Assembly (NCBI RefSeq): GCF_021353265.1
Contig: NZ_JAJTWU010000007.1
Coordinates: 62,001 to 126,000, forward strand
Direction of reading: 5' to 3'
Origin: Pelomonas cellulosilytica
GTDB taxonomy: Bacteria > Pseudomonadota > Gammaproteobacteria > Burkholderiales > Burkholderiaceae_C
DNA: 64,000 nt
The notes beneath the pieces are model-generated. The model was given only the letters and a program-made list of their open reading frames with translations. It was not told where the DNA came from and did not search any database. The position numbers were made by a program, and so were the translations under genes. Positions within the stretch are counted from its first letter, which is position 1; each line of letters starts with the position of its first letter. Below, in pieces: positions 46,787 through 55,102 of this stretch.

Positions 46787-47728
46787 CTACGGCTCGTTGT
46801 TGTCGTCCTCCATATCGGCCTCCATATATCGGATCTCCGGCTCGACTGCGAAGTAGGTGACGGGGTCCTCGTAGGACGCAGACGTGTAGGTGTCGCCTAA
46901 GCCACAAGCGTTGAGCTTCGAGAGGCCGTTGATCTTGAGACCGCAGGCCTTGCACTCAAAATGGATCGGCAGCATCGGCGTGCGGGTGACGATGACGTTG
47001 TCTTCCATTTGCACGATCCCGGGGCCCGCCGCCACGCCGACTGTCAGCGAAGCCGACTGGCATGCTGGACAGACCACGCGGTGGCCCACCGAGCGCTCGG
47101 CAAGCGTCGCCGCCCGCGTGAAGAGCTTTTGGCGCTCGGTATCTGCCAAAGCGAGCCACGCCTGCTTGTGCTTCGCGATGACGCCTTGCACGGACTTTGC
47201 AGTCTCGTCCTGCATTGCCTGGATCAGTGTTTCAGCAACCGCTGCCTCGTGAGCGCCAAAGAGCTCGCCCAAGGATGAGCCAGCAAGGCCCAGCAGCTTG
47301 TCACAGCAGACATAGAAGTGCGGAAGCCAGGCGGTGCCTTGCGAGTCGAATGCCAGCTCGCCGGTGTGCAACTCCGCGTTGCGCCACTGGAGATGAATGG
47401 TGCAGAAGTTGACGTCGTCACGGCTGAACTCCGCATACAGAGCGCTGATGCGATTCGCGGCGTCAATGACGCCGATAGACTTGGGAGCCTTGGCGCCGGC
47501 GGGTCTCAAGCCCAGCGCGTGCGCGATATTGGTCCAATCCTTGGGCTCTGCAAGAAGCACGGGTGACGTGTGCGCAAGCGCCGCGCGGATCAGCATCTCC
47601 AAGCACAAGGATGACCAGAAGCCGAACTTCCAGTCCTCCCGTGGCTGGTCGAGCATGAGGTCCGCATACCGTTGCGCCTTGGCCATCAACGCCGGCGCAG
47701 ACCACTCGTGCGGTGTCTTTGCGTTCAT
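46787..47728 (-). CDS. Zinc-ribbon protein with HEPN-like N-terminal region
   Basis: A 313-residue protein. The N-terminal half is helical with FWSSLCLEMLIRAALAH and WRNAELHTGE, the latter like the RN-x4-H motif of HEPN RNases, though this is only a partial match. The C-terminal region has a zinc ribbon (VVCPACQSASL, HFECKACGLKING) and an acidic tail. It overlaps the dioxygenase gene by 4 bp (ATGA), so the two are coupled. The function is unknown; RNA targeting is a possibility. Confidence 0.5.
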   Translation of the reverse strand: MNAKTPHEWSAPALMAKAQRYADLMLDQPREDWKFGFWSSLCLEMLIRAALAHTSPVLLAEPKDWTNIAHALGLRPAGAKAPKSIGVIDAANRISALYAEFSRDDVNFCTIHLQWRNAELHTGELAFDSQGTAWLPHFYVCCDKLLGLAGSSLGELFGAHEAAVAETLIQAMQDETAKSVQGVIAKHKQAWLALADTERQKLFTRAATLAERSVGHRVVCPACQSASLTVGVAAGPGIVQMEDNVIVTRTPMLPIHFECKACGLKINGLSKLNACGLGDTYTSASYEDPVTYFAVEPEIRYMEADMEDDNNEP

Positions 47729-48369
47729 ACCCCGCCTCCCTCGAAGTAGACCCGTTCAATGCAGCGCGACATCGCGGTTGCAGGCACGGCATCTCGGCCA
47801 TGCATGACAGCCCAGTTGTCGATCAGTAGTGTGTGTGCCGTCTCGTCGAGCCCCACCGATGTAGCTGTCGTAGCGGCTAGGGTGGTCAGCACTTCGCGAA
47901 CCTGATCGGCTTCCGCGTTCTCGGGCTCTAAGAAAAGCTGATCCCACCTGAAGAGTTGGTCGTCCAGGATTCGTACGAAGAACATGCGCCCCGCCAAGCG
48001 GCGTCGCGGCCGAAATAGCGCGCGCCGGACGATCGCTGGGTTAACCCCCTGCAGGGCGCGCATGTGATGCAAGAGAGGCGTTCGTACGCAGACGCTCCCG
48101 ACGACGCAGCGCAGCATGACGTAGCGTGGTGGCCTGTGCCAGTGCGCCAAGTCGGTGTGCAGCGGCAGTGACTGCAGGCCAAAGTTGCCCCCGTAGGTAT
48201 TCAGCGGACGTTCCTCAGAATGGTGAGGCCGCAGGACGTCTGCCTCAGTGAAGCTGCTGCAGCCTAGCAGCCTGGCGATCTGTTTGGCCGCCTCGGCCGT
48301 GGTCAGGCCGGGAAGAAAAACGCCCAGGTCCACGAAGCCGTCTGTTGCCAACCCGTTGAAGGTGCTCAT
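47725..48369 (-). CDS. TauD/TfdA-like Fe(II)/2-oxoglutarate dioxygenase
   Basis: A 214-residue protein. The HxD part of the metal triad is in LPLHTDLAHWHRPPRYVML and the distal His in LLIDNWAVMHGRDAVP, with an Arg in SRCIERVYF for 2-oxoglutarate. This is the TauD fold. ATG 48369 (MSTFNGLATDG) is chosen; the open frame upstream is unsupported. It is first in a two-gene unit with the zinc-ribbon protein. The substrate is unknown. Confidence 0.72.
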   Translation of the reverse strand: MSTFNGLATDGFVDLGVFLPGLTTAEAAKQIARLLGCSSFTEADVLRPHHSEERPLNTYGGNFGLQSLPLHTDLAHWHRPPRYVMLRCVVGSVCVRTPLLHHMRALQGVNPAIVRRALFRPRRRLAGRMFFVRILDDQLFRWDQLFLEPENAEADQVREVLTTLAATTATSVGLDETAHTLLIDNWAVMHGRDAVPATAMSRCIERVYFEGGGV

Positions 48370-48552
48370 GCGTTGATTTTGCGGCGGCAGGCCTGACCCA
48401 GGGCGGCTTTTCACCATGACCATGCACGCTTTCGAGGCTCGAGGGAAACGGCGCCGGCGCGCCATGCGGTCATAAGGCTCGTCGGGACCTTACGGATGCC
48501 TCTCAGATCGAAGATCGCTTCAAGGTAAGCGTGGGCTCACGGCCATCTTGCA

Positions 48553-48609
48553 GCGCAACGTGAAGATGAGCGGACGCCGAAGGCGGTCCGCTCCAAAGGC
48601 AGGTTAGTC
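48553..48609 (-). repeat. attC site 4 (57 bp)
   Basis: Read on the minus strand, core GACTAAC begins 2 bp after the stop of the membrane-protein cassette gene and GTTGCGC closes it. The stem AGCGGACCGCC with GGCGTCCGCT is like the other attC sites here. The length is identical to sites 2 and 3. Confidence 0.7.
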
Positions 48610-48610
48610 A

Positions 48611-49033
48611 TCACCGAAACCGACGGCGATTAGGTCGAAGATCATTCACAGCTCCCCAAAGACAGAATCCCCCGATGATTGCCGGCAAGGCCAACAGAAG
48701 CCAGAAGAATATTGGCCACTCTATTCTGGAGACTAGTGCAGCGGGAACCGTTCGAGATGGAAAGCCAACTACTCCCGAGCTGTAACCAAGGACTGCTAGC
48801 CACAAAAAGTAGACCCCGAATGAGGCGCCAATCAATGGCGAAGCCACTCGGTCGCCTCGCCAAACTGAAACGAGTGCACAAAGAGACAGCACAGCGAGAA
48901 GAATGACAGTCGGCGACAGCGCTCCTTCATCGAGGTACAGCCACGCCGAAAGGGCGGCAGCGCCCACGGCACCGATCAGCATGACGGAGACTTCCGCCCC
49001 ACGGCTGAGTTTGGTGGATGAAGTTCGGTCCAC
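48611..49033 (-). CDS. Cassette-encoded small membrane protein
   Basis: A 140-residue protein from GTG 49033. Four hydrophobic segments are visible: SVMLIGAVGAAALSAWLYL, TVILLAVLSLCALVSVW, IGASFGVYFLWLAVLGY and FFWLLLALPAIIGGFCLWGA. The C terminus is short and basic. I recognise no family. Its stop is directly followed by attC site 4, so it is an integron cassette gene. Its upstream side is the IS110 junction. Confidence 0.6.
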   Translation of the reverse strand: MDRTSSTKLSRGAEVSVMLIGAVGAAALSAWLYLDEGALSPTVILLAVLSLCALVSVWRGDRVASPLIGASFGVYFLWLAVLGYSSGVVGFPSRTVPAALVSRIEWPIFFWLLLALPAIIGGFCLWGAVNDLRPNRRRFR

Positions 49034-49064
49034 AGTTCGGCGTCCTGGTGATGACTAACGAATG

Positions 49065-50322
49065 AAAGGGACTTCCCCGTCCCGAACCAGCCGCGTTGCG
49101 GCAAACGGCAACCAAGTGCCACGATGGGAAGTGCGATCTCTCATCAACTCATTCGGAAGGGGAAGTCCATGACGATTCTGACCGTGGGTATCGACCTCGC
49201 CAAGAACGTTTTCGCGGTTCATGGCGTCAACGAGGTGGGCAAGGCCGAGTTGATCCGCCCGGCGGTGCCACGCGACAAGCTCCACGAGCTCATTGCCAGC
49301 CTGCCGCCGTGCGTCATCGGCATGGAGGCCTGCTCCGGCGCCCACCACTGGGCACGGCTGTTCCAGGCCTCGGGCCACACCGTGCGCCTGATCGCCCCGA
49401 AGTTCGTCACGCCCTACCGCATGACGGGCAAGCGCGGCAAGAACGACGCGGCCGACGCGGCCGCCATTTGCGAGGCCATCCAGCGCCCGCACATGCGCTT
49501 TGTACCGCTCAAGGACGTCGACCAGCAGTCCTGCCTTATGGTGCATCGCGCCCGCCAGGGGTTCGTCGAGCAGCGCACCGCCACGCTCAACCGCATCCGC
49601 GGCCTGCTCAGCGAGTTCGGCATCGTGCTGCCGCTCAAGGCCGCCACCGTGCGCTGCCGCGCCTGCGAGTGCCTGGAAGACCTGCCCGGCTACGCCAACA
49701 CCGTCATCGGCGACCTGCTCAGCGAAGTCACCCGGCTGGACGAGCGCATCGCGCAGTACGACGCCCACATCCAGGCCATGGCCAAGGACGACGAGCGAGC
49801 CCAGCGGCTGATGCAGCTCGACGGCGTAGGTCCGACCACGGCCACCTGCCTGCTGGCCATGATCGGCAACGGGCACGACTTCGACTGTGGACGCCAGTTC
49901 GCCGCCTGGCTGGGCCTGGCGCCGGGCCAGTACAGCTCGGGTGGCAAGACCCGGCTCGGGCGCATCACCAAGGCCGGCGACGCTTACCTGCGCAACCTGC
50001 TGGTACTCGGTGCCAAGGCGCTGCTAGCGGTGGCCAAGAACAAGACCGACCCCATCAGCCGCTGGGCCGTGGCGCTGGCCGAGCGACGAGGCTACTGGAG
50101 AGCCGCGGTGGCGATTGCAGCCAAGAACGCGCGCATGGCCTGGGCCGTGTTGAGGCGCGGTGAAGCGTTTGCGCTGCCTGCCTGAACTGGCGTCCACTCG
50201 CCACCCATTGAACCCGAAGGAACACAGAACCACCGCCGTGTGACGGCAAACGTTGATGACAACAGGTTTGGACCTGCGCGGGGCGTGACCGATGAGCTCA
50301 AGGGCGGCGCAAGACTTGCCGG
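49065..50322 (+). mobile_element. IS110-family (IS1111-like) insertion in the cassette array
   Basis: A single transposase gene with flanks, bounded by direct repeats CTAACGAATG at 49,055-49,064 and 50,323-50,332. The repeats overlap attC-type cores (GACTAAC, GGCTAAC). IS1111-attC elements are known to insert at such cores. Exact ends are not determined. Confidence 0.7.
49169..50185 (+). CDS. IS110-family transposase
   Basis: A 338-residue DEDD transposase. The N-terminal RuvC-like domain has VGIDLAKNVFAVHG (Asp), CVIGMEACSGAHHW (Glu) and RGKNDAADAAAICEA (Asp-Asp). The C-terminal Tnp_20 domain has LDGVGPTTATCLLAMIGNG and GLAPGQYSSGGKTRLG with the conserved Ser. ATG 49169 follows GGGGA. It runs opposite to the cassettes around it. 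It appears intact. Confidence 0.93.
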   Translation: MTILTVGIDLAKNVFAVHGVNEVGKAELIRPAVPRDKLHELIASLPPCVIGMEACSGAHHWARLFQASGHTVRLIAPKFVTPYRMTGKRGKNDAADAAAICEAIQRPHMRFVPLKDVDQQSCLMVHRARQGFVEQRTATLNRIRGLLSEFGIVLPLKAATVRCRACECLEDLPGYANTVIGDLLSEVTRLDERIAQYDAHIQAMAKDDERAQRLMQLDGVGPTTATCLLAMIGNGHDFDCGRQFAAWLGLAPGQYSSGGKTRLGRITKAGDAYLRNLLVLGAKALLAVAKNKTDPISRWAVALAERRGYWRAAVAIAAKNARMAWAVLRRGEAFALPA

Positions 50323-50332
50323 CTAACGAATG

Positions 50333-50583
50333 GGTCCCCCGCGTGCGTCCTTCATCAGGGTCCGTGGCATCGAGTGCCACACGAATGACCGTTTGTAGTT
50401 TGGCCAGTCCGCACCTTGTTGTCCTTGTCAGCGCCTACCGACGCCACGGCTGCAGGTCTTGAGGGAAATGCAGATGAACAAATGGCCCGCAGAGCGGTCC
50501 ATCGGATTCGTTTCGTTTGACTACCGGGGAAGCCCTTGTAGTAAAAGCTCAGCGGGCGGCGAAGCCGTCCGCTGGAGCGAAGG
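50333..50583 (-). other. Degraded cassette remainder between IS110 and attC site 1
   Basis: No credible gene. A GTGGCA-TCGAG-TGCCAC hairpin sits at about 50,364-50,380 and might be the stem of a differently built attC whose R' core was hit by the IS. Confidence 0.35.
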
Positions 50584-50590
50584 GTTGGAC
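50534..50590 (-). repeat. attC site 1, partly decayed
   Basis: Minus strand: core GTCCAAC (fits RYYYAAC), then the same stem as attC site 2 (AGCGGACGGC with GCCGCCCGCT). The expected GTTRRRY core at 50,534-50,540 is missing (TACAAGG). Confidence 0.6.
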
Positions 50591-50615
50591 AGCTCGAGTA
50601 CGGGCCATTATCGAT

Positions 50616-51044
50616 TCATGCCAGATAGCTGGCCGAGAACGTAACCGCGACCTTGCTCCCGGCCCTCAGCAAGCGGTTATTGCCAAAGCATTGATCGCCA
50701 GAAGAAGCTTCGTCGAACTTTCGTTCATCCCCAAAGTAGATCATCAGGACACCGTGTTTCGAATCTGCTTCTGCGCCCGAGAAGCTCCCCGTCAAGAGGA
50801 GTGAGTTCGGATCGTCAACCCACTGCCTGACGCCAAGAACCTGACCTTCTTGGTTTCTGAGCCAGTCGTAGAAGCCCTGCCAATCGCCTGTTCCGGTGTC
50901 TGTAAACGCGACGCCACCCAGAAGCAACGTCGTCGCAACTTGATCTTCCTCTGATAGTTCAACGAGCTGAGGTCTCTGGTCCGGCGAAATGACGACGACC
51001 ACGACAGATCCCGGTGGAACGCTCTTCACGGGCGTGCTGTTCAA
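50616..51044 (-). CDS. Cassette-encoded protein of unknown function
   Basis: A 142-residue protein, no signal peptide or membrane helix; a mix of strands and helices (GSVVVVVISPDQRPQLVELS, WQGFYDWLRNQEGQVLGVRQ, HGVLMIYFGDERKFDE). The longest frame starts with TTG inside the attC core GTTGAAC; a GTG five codons later is an alternative. Both ends are framed by attC sites, so it is an integron cassette. The family is not recognised. Confidence 0.6.
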   Translation of the reverse strand: MNSTPVKSVPPGSVVVVVISPDQRPQLVELSEEDQVATTLLLGGVAFTDTGTGDWQGFYDWLRNQEGQVLGVRQWVDDPNSLLLTGSFSGAEADSKHGVLMIYFGDERKFDEASSGDQCFGNNRLLRAGSKVAVTFSASYLA

Positions 51045-51095
51045 CGATAAAGCTCAGCGGGCGGCGTAGCCGTCCGCTGCAGCGACGGGTTGAAC
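51039..51095 (-). repeat. attC site 2 (57 bp), complete
   Basis: Minus strand: GTTCAAC (RYYYAAC) to GTTGAAC (GTTRRRY), with stem AGCGGACGGC/GCCGCCCGCT and a small loop. This is the best-formed site. Confidence 0.85.
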
Positions 51096-51117
51096 CACAG
51101 CGGGCCTGCAGTAGTGC

Positions 51118-51486
51118 TCATTGGATGCGGTACTTCTCACCGCAGTGAATGCAGATGAGCCTGCGACGACGGATGACATTGATGACCACGCCACCCCAGC
51201 CTGAAAGGCGAGATTGGCCTACTGACTCCGAGTGGGGCGGCGTGAAGCCTTGGATGGTGGGATGCTTCCCACAAGCCGGACACTTGTGGCGGAAGCTCAG
51301 GACCAAATGAGCCACGGCCGCAACCGCAAAGAGCGCAAAGTTGATTGGCAGTAGCACTTCGTTGGCGGGACGAAGCCACATGTGGGCAAGCCAGTTGACG
51401 CCAAGAAGTAACAAGAAAGCCCACGCGACTACTACTGCCCGTGCGTCGGCGAGCGCAATTGGCGACCTCGGATAAATGGGCGGCAT
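51118..51486 (-). CDS. Cassette-encoded membrane protein with a zinc ribbon
   Basis: A 122-residue protein from ATG 51486. Two membrane helices (AVVVAWAFLLLLGVNWLAHM and FALFAVAAVAHLVLSF) are followed by a cytoplasmic zinc-ribbon-like part with HKCPACGKHP and LICIHCGEKYRIQ. Cys-pair proteins of this sort are frequent cassette products of unknown role. attC site 2 follows 22 bp after its stop and attC site 3 precedes it. Confidence 0.65.
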   Translation of the reverse strand: MPPIYPRSPIALADARAVVVAWAFLLLLGVNWLAHMWLRPANEVLLPINFALFAVAAVAHLVLSFRHKCPACGKHPTIQGFTPPHSESVGQSRLSGWGGVVINVIRRRRLICIHCGEKYRIQ

Positions 51487-51502
51487 GGCGCGGTCTTCTG
51501 TG

Positions 51503-51559
51503 GTTCAACGTCGAAGTTCAGCGGGCGCCGAAGGCGTCCGCTGGAATGACCGGTTATGC
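51503..51559 (-). repeat. attC site 3 (57 bp), complete
   Basis: Minus strand: GCATAAC to GTTGAAC with stem AGCGGACGCC/GGCGCCCGCT. It belongs to the first cassette after attI. Confidence 0.8.
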
Positions 51560-51930
51560 CGAGCCTCGGCACTCGAAGCCACGGCGATGGTGGCAGCGCG
51601 ATGCCGCCGAAGCTGTAGTCCGCCGAGGGCTGAGGCGAGCAGGCCTGGTGGACTAGCCGGAAGCGCAATGCAGCGCGGAGTCCAGGTCCGGGCGCCGCCT
51701 AGGCGGCACAACGCCACGCGCTCACCCGACCGCGCGGAACCCTCGGCCGCCGACGCGACGACGCCGCCGCGGAAGCAAGGCATAACGCCGGTGATGGAGT
51801 TCAACCTAGCCTGCTGCATAACGTGTTCTCGGGAGACAGCTAACGCCGCCTAGGCAGACGAGTTGCGCTCTAGATCGGCAACCTGGATCTCCGGCAAGCC
51901 GTTGACGTGCCATCAGTTTCTCCCATTTGA
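51560..51930. other. attI side of the integron and first, probably non-coding, cassette
   Basis: A GTTATGC core (minus strand, 51,816-51,822) is the best candidate for the attI/cassette join. The stretch from there to attC site 3 is a short first cassette; its 104-codon frame has an Arg/Ala-rich composition like a shadow ORF, and I do not call it. Confidence 0.45.
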
Positions 51931-51946
51931 CTGTACGTTTATACAG
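51931..51946 (+). promoter_or_regulatory. LexA box of the integron integrase
   Basis: CTGTACGTTTATACAG fits CTG-N10-CAG and lies about 70 bp before the intI start. SOS control of intI genes by LexA is established for several integrons. Confidence 0.88.
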
Positions 51947-52019
51947 CATTAAATTTCCGGCAAAAGCGGCACACCGACAACCACCTCGCCGAGGGGAGAT
52001 GGCCGCCTGGGGAGCGCCC

Positions 52020-53066
52020 ATGATGCCAGTTGTGCCGCCCGTTGCGGCCCCTCGCAAATACCTGCGCCCGCGGTCCAGTCCGGACCTGCCGCCACTGCGC
52101 GCGACCCGGGTGCTGGACCAGTTGCGAGAACGCCTGCGGCTGATGCACTACAGCCCGCGGACCGAGGAGACCTACGTCTACTGGGTGAGGGCCTTCATCC
52201 GCTTTCACCGATTACGGCACCCTGGCGAGATGGGTGGGCCGGAGGTTGAAGCGTTCTTGACGCACTTGGCAAACGACCGGTCGGTCGCACCGTCGACGCA
52301 CAGCCAAGCCCTGTCGGCGCTGCTGTTCTTCTACACCAAGGTGCTGCGCCATGACTTGCCCTGGCTGCAGGAGATCGGCCACCCGCAGCGCCACCGGCGC
52401 CTGCCCGTCGTCCTCAGCGTTGATGAGGTGCGCTTCCTGCTCGCCGGGCTTCAAGGCGAGCATCGGCTGCTGGCCCGTTTGCTCTATGGCACAGGCCTTC
52501 GAATCAGCGAGGCCCTGCAACTGCGGGTTAAGGACCTGGACTTCGCGCAGCGGGCGCTGATCGTGCGCGAGGGCAAGGGAGCCAAGGATCGCGTCGTGAT
52601 GCTGCCGCACTCGCTGGTGCCTGAACTGCGGCACCAACTTGGGAGCGCTCGGCTGGTGTGGGCGGCCGATGTCGAGGCCGGCACGGCGGGCGTCGAGATG
52701 CCCCACGCATTGGAGCGCAAGTACCCACGCGCCGGCCAGTCTTGGCCATGGTTCTGGGTGTTCCCGCAAGATCACCATTCCACCGATCCGCGAAGCGGTG
52801 TCGTCCGCCGTCACCATCTTTACGACCAGACCTTCCAACGCGCCTTCAAGCGTGCGGTGCACGCTGCCGGCATCGCCAAGCCCGCGACTCCGCACACGCT
52901 GCGTCACTGCTTTGCAACTCATCTGCTGCAGTCGGGCAGCGACATCCGGACTGTGCAGGAGCTTCTCGGGCATGCGGATGTGGCTACGACCATGATCTAC
53001 ACGCACGTTCTCAAGCTCGGCGGTGGCGCCGTACGGAGCCCGCTGGATTCGCTTGCGGAGGGCTGA
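52020..53066 (+). CDS. intI: Integron integrase IntI
   Basis: A 348-residue tyrosine recombinase. Catalytic residues are Arg in [19 protein letters not shown], His/Arg in [16 protein letters not shown], His in [19 protein letters not shown] and the Tyr in that last segment. The IntI-specific insert that tells it from XerC/D is present: [20 protein letters not shown]. It recombines attC with attI. I take ATG 52020, with GGAG at good spacing; ATG 51999 is the alternative. It is divergent from the cassettes, the usual integron layout. Confidence 0.93.
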   Translation: MMPVVPPVAAPRKYLRPRSSPDLPPLRATRVLDQLRERLRLMHYSPRTEETYVYWVRAFIRFHRLRHPGEMGGPEVEAFLTHLANDRSVAPSTHSQALSALLFFYTKVLRHDLPWLQEIGHPQRHRRLPVVLSVDEVRFLLAGLQGEHRLLARLLYGTGLRISEALQLRVKDLDFAQRALIVREGKGAKDRVVMLPHSLVPELRHQLGSARLVWAADVEAGTAGVEMPHALERKYPRAGQSWPWFWVFPQDHHSTDPRSGVVRRHHLYDQTFQRAFKRAVHAAGIAKPATPHTLRHCFATHLLQSGSDIRTVQELLGHADVATTMIYTHVLKLGGGAVRSPLDSLAEG

Positions 53067-53131
53067 TCCGACCCAAAGCAGGTACTGCCAATCACCCTGA
53101 CACGTTGCCGACGGGGCTCACAGTGGCCCCG

Positions 53132-54754
53132 TCAGGCCGCGTGCCGTAGCGCCTTCAGCGCGGCGATCGACCACGGCAGCAGCTCGTCGATGCGGTTCAC
53201 CGGATGGTCGGCGATGCATTGCAGCACCTCGCGCAAGTAGGCCTCGGGGTCGAGCCCGTTGAGCTTGGCGGTCTCGATCAAGCTGTACATCGACGCTGCC
53301 CGTTCCCCGCCGGCGTTCGAGCCCATGAAGAGGTAGTTGCTACGCCCGAGCGCGACCCCACGCAGTGCCCGCTCGGCCGCCGAGTTGTCGATCTCGATGC
53401 GACCATCATCCACGTAGCGGGTCAATGCGTTCCAGCGCGCCAGGCTATACCGGGCCGCCTTGGCCAGCTCCGACTTCGTCGATACCTGGGTGAGCACCCC
53501 CTGCAACCAGCGATGAAAGGCCTCGAGCAGGGGCCCCGCCCGCGCCTGTCGCTGCTGGCGTCGCACGTCGGGTGGGCTGCCGCGGATCTCCGCTTCAATC
53601 GCATACACCCCTTGGATGTGGCGCAGTGCCTGTGCCGCCAGGCCGGTGTCGTCACGGTGCTGCTCGTACAGATCCCACCACGGTCTTCGTGCGTGCGCCC
53701 AACAGGCCGCTTCGACCACGTGGCCTGTGTCGTACAGCGCGTTCCAGCCGCCGTAGGCATCGGCTTGCAGGATGCCGCGGAAGTCGCGCAGGTGGCGCTG
53801 CGGGTGCTCGCCCTTGCGGTCGGCCGAGTAACGGAACCAGACGGCGGGCGGGGCGCTGTCACCTGCGGGCCGGTCGTCGCGCACATAGACCCACAGCCGC
53901 CCGGTGCGCGTCTTGCCTTCGCCTGGCGCGAGCACCTTGACTGGCGTGTCGTCGGCGTGCACCTTGGCGCCATGCAGCACGTGCCGGCCCAGCGCGGCGA
54001 CGAGAGGGTCGAACAGGCTGTGAGCCTGCTCGATCCAGCCGGCCATCGTGCTGGGGTCGATCTCGACGCCTTCTCTGGCGTAGACCCGGCTCTGGCGGTG
54101 CAGAGGGGCGTGGTCGCAATACTTCGATACCGTCACGTGGGCCAGCAGTGCTGGACCCGCAAGACCTCGTGCGATCGGCCGGCTCGGGGCGCTGGCTTGG
54201 AAGATGGCCTCGCACTTCGTGCATGCCAGCTTGGGTCTCACGGTGCGGATGACCTTAAAGCGCGCCGGCACGTACTCCAGGTGCTCCGAGACGTCGGCGC
54301 CGATGCTGCGCAGCCGGCCGCCGCAAGCGGTACAGCCGCAGGATTGCCCCGCGGCGTCGTGGTGCGCTGCAGTGGTGGCGGGGCGAATCTCCTGCTGTTC
54401 GCGAGGCAGATGAGCAGGCAGGCTGCGGTCGACGCTGCCGTCATTGGCCGCCGGTGTTGCCGGCTTGCGTACGGGCAATTCCTCCAACACCACCGGCTCG
54501 ATGAGACTGGCCTGCAGATCGAATCGCTCACTGGAGACACCGAACTGCGCGCGCACGCGGCGAGCCAACTGCAGCTTAAGCTTGTCGACCAACAGCTTGA
54601 GCCGCTGCACTTCGCTGGCGCTGGCGCGAAGTTGCTGCTTCAGCAACTGCGCGTCGTCGGGCAGTTGGCTGATCGGGTCGATGTCCTGCGGCACGAAGCT
54701 CAGTGTGCGACGAGGGCAGCGAGCCTGCATCGGGATCACTCCCGAGATGCTCAC
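53132..54754 (-). CDS. tnpC: IS66-family transposase TnpC, element 1
   Basis: A 540-residue DDE transposase. It has an N-terminal Leu-zipper-like helix (LKQQLRASASEVQRLKLLVD), a zinc-ribbon region (CGCTACGGRLRSIGADVSEH), then catalytic VHADDTPVKVLAPG (Asp), FRGILQADAYGGWNALYDTG (Asp) and RIEIDNSAAERALRGVALGR (Glu). The GTG at 54754 follows the tnpB stop directly; MQARC at 54730 is an alternative start. Confidence 0.92.
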   Translation of the reverse strand: MSISGVIPMQARCPRRTLSFVPQDIDPISQLPDDAQLLKQQLRASASEVQRLKLLVDKLKLQLARRVRAQFGVSSERFDLQASLIEPVVLEELPVRKPATPAANDGSVDRSLPAHLPREQQEIRPATTAAHHDAAGQSCGCTACGGRLRSIGADVSEHLEYVPARFKVIRTVRPKLACTKCEAIFQASAPSRPIARGLAGPALLAHVTVSKYCDHAPLHRQSRVYAREGVEIDPSTMAGWIEQAHSLFDPLVAALGRHVLHGAKVHADDTPVKVLAPGEGKTRTGRLWVYVRDDRPAGDSAPPAVWFRYSADRKGEHPQRHLRDFRGILQADAYGGWNALYDTGHVVEAACWAHARRPWWDLYEQHRDDTGLAAQALRHIQGVYAIEAEIRGSPPDVRRQQRQARAGPLLEAFHRWLQGVLTQVSTKSELAKAARYSLARWNALTRYVDDGRIEIDNSAAERALRGVALGRSNYLFMGSNAGGERAASMYSLIETAKLNGLDPEAYLREVLQCIADHPVNRIDELLPWSIAALKALRHAA

Positions 54755-55102
54755 CTATGCGGCCAACTGAGGGGATTGCGTCCGAGTTGGCATGCGCCAG
54801 TCGATGCCTTCGAGCAGCATCGAGAGTTGGGCTGCAGACAGGGTGATACGGCCGTCGGCGGCCTGTGGCCAGACGAAGCGGCCCCGCTCCAGGCGCTTGG
54901 CCAGCAGCATCAATCCCTGGCCGTCGAACCACAGCACTTTGATGATGTCGCCGCGCCGACCGCGGAAGACGAACACGTGGCCATCGAACGGGTTCTCGGC
55001 CAGGGCCGTCTGCACCACAGCGGCCAAGCCATCGAAGCCCTTCCTCATGTCGGTGTGGCCAGCGACAAGCCACACGCGAGTACCCGACGGCAGGCCAATC
55101 AT
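54755..55102 (-). CDS. tnpB: IS66 accessory protein TnpB, element 1
   Basis: A 115-residue IS66 Orf2 protein. MIGLPSGTRVWLVAGHTDMR, FVFRGRRGDIIKVLWFDGQG and LAKRLERGRFVWPQ are all typical. The ATG at 55102 overlaps the tnpA stop (ATGA); the longer frame upstream is tnpA in another frame. Confidence 0.93.
   Translation of the reverse strand: MIGLPSGTRVWLVAGHTDMRKGFDGLAAVVQTALAENPFDGHVFVFRGRRGDIIKVLWFDGQGLMLLAKRLERGRFVWPQAADGRITLSAAQLSMLLEGIDWRMPTRTQSPQLAA

Larger units (their letters stand above)
48553..51822 (-). mobile_element. Integron cassette array (minus strand), read away from intI
   Basis: The array runs leftward from the attI-side core at 51,816-51,822. Complete 57-bp attC sites lie at 51,503-51,559, 51,039-51,095 and 48,553-48,609, with a decayed one at about 50,534-50,590. 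Each coding cassette holds one minus-strand ORF. An IS110-family element splits the array. intI lies next to it on the plus strand. Confidence 0.8.

Noticed and set aside
50024-50380. 118-codon minus-strand frame across the IS110 right end
   Set aside because: Crosses the IS boundary antisense to the transposase; not a gene.
51505-51819. 104-codon minus-strand frame in the first cassette
   Set aside because: Arg/Ala-rich with no motif; it ends inside attC site 3. The cassette is more likely non-coding.
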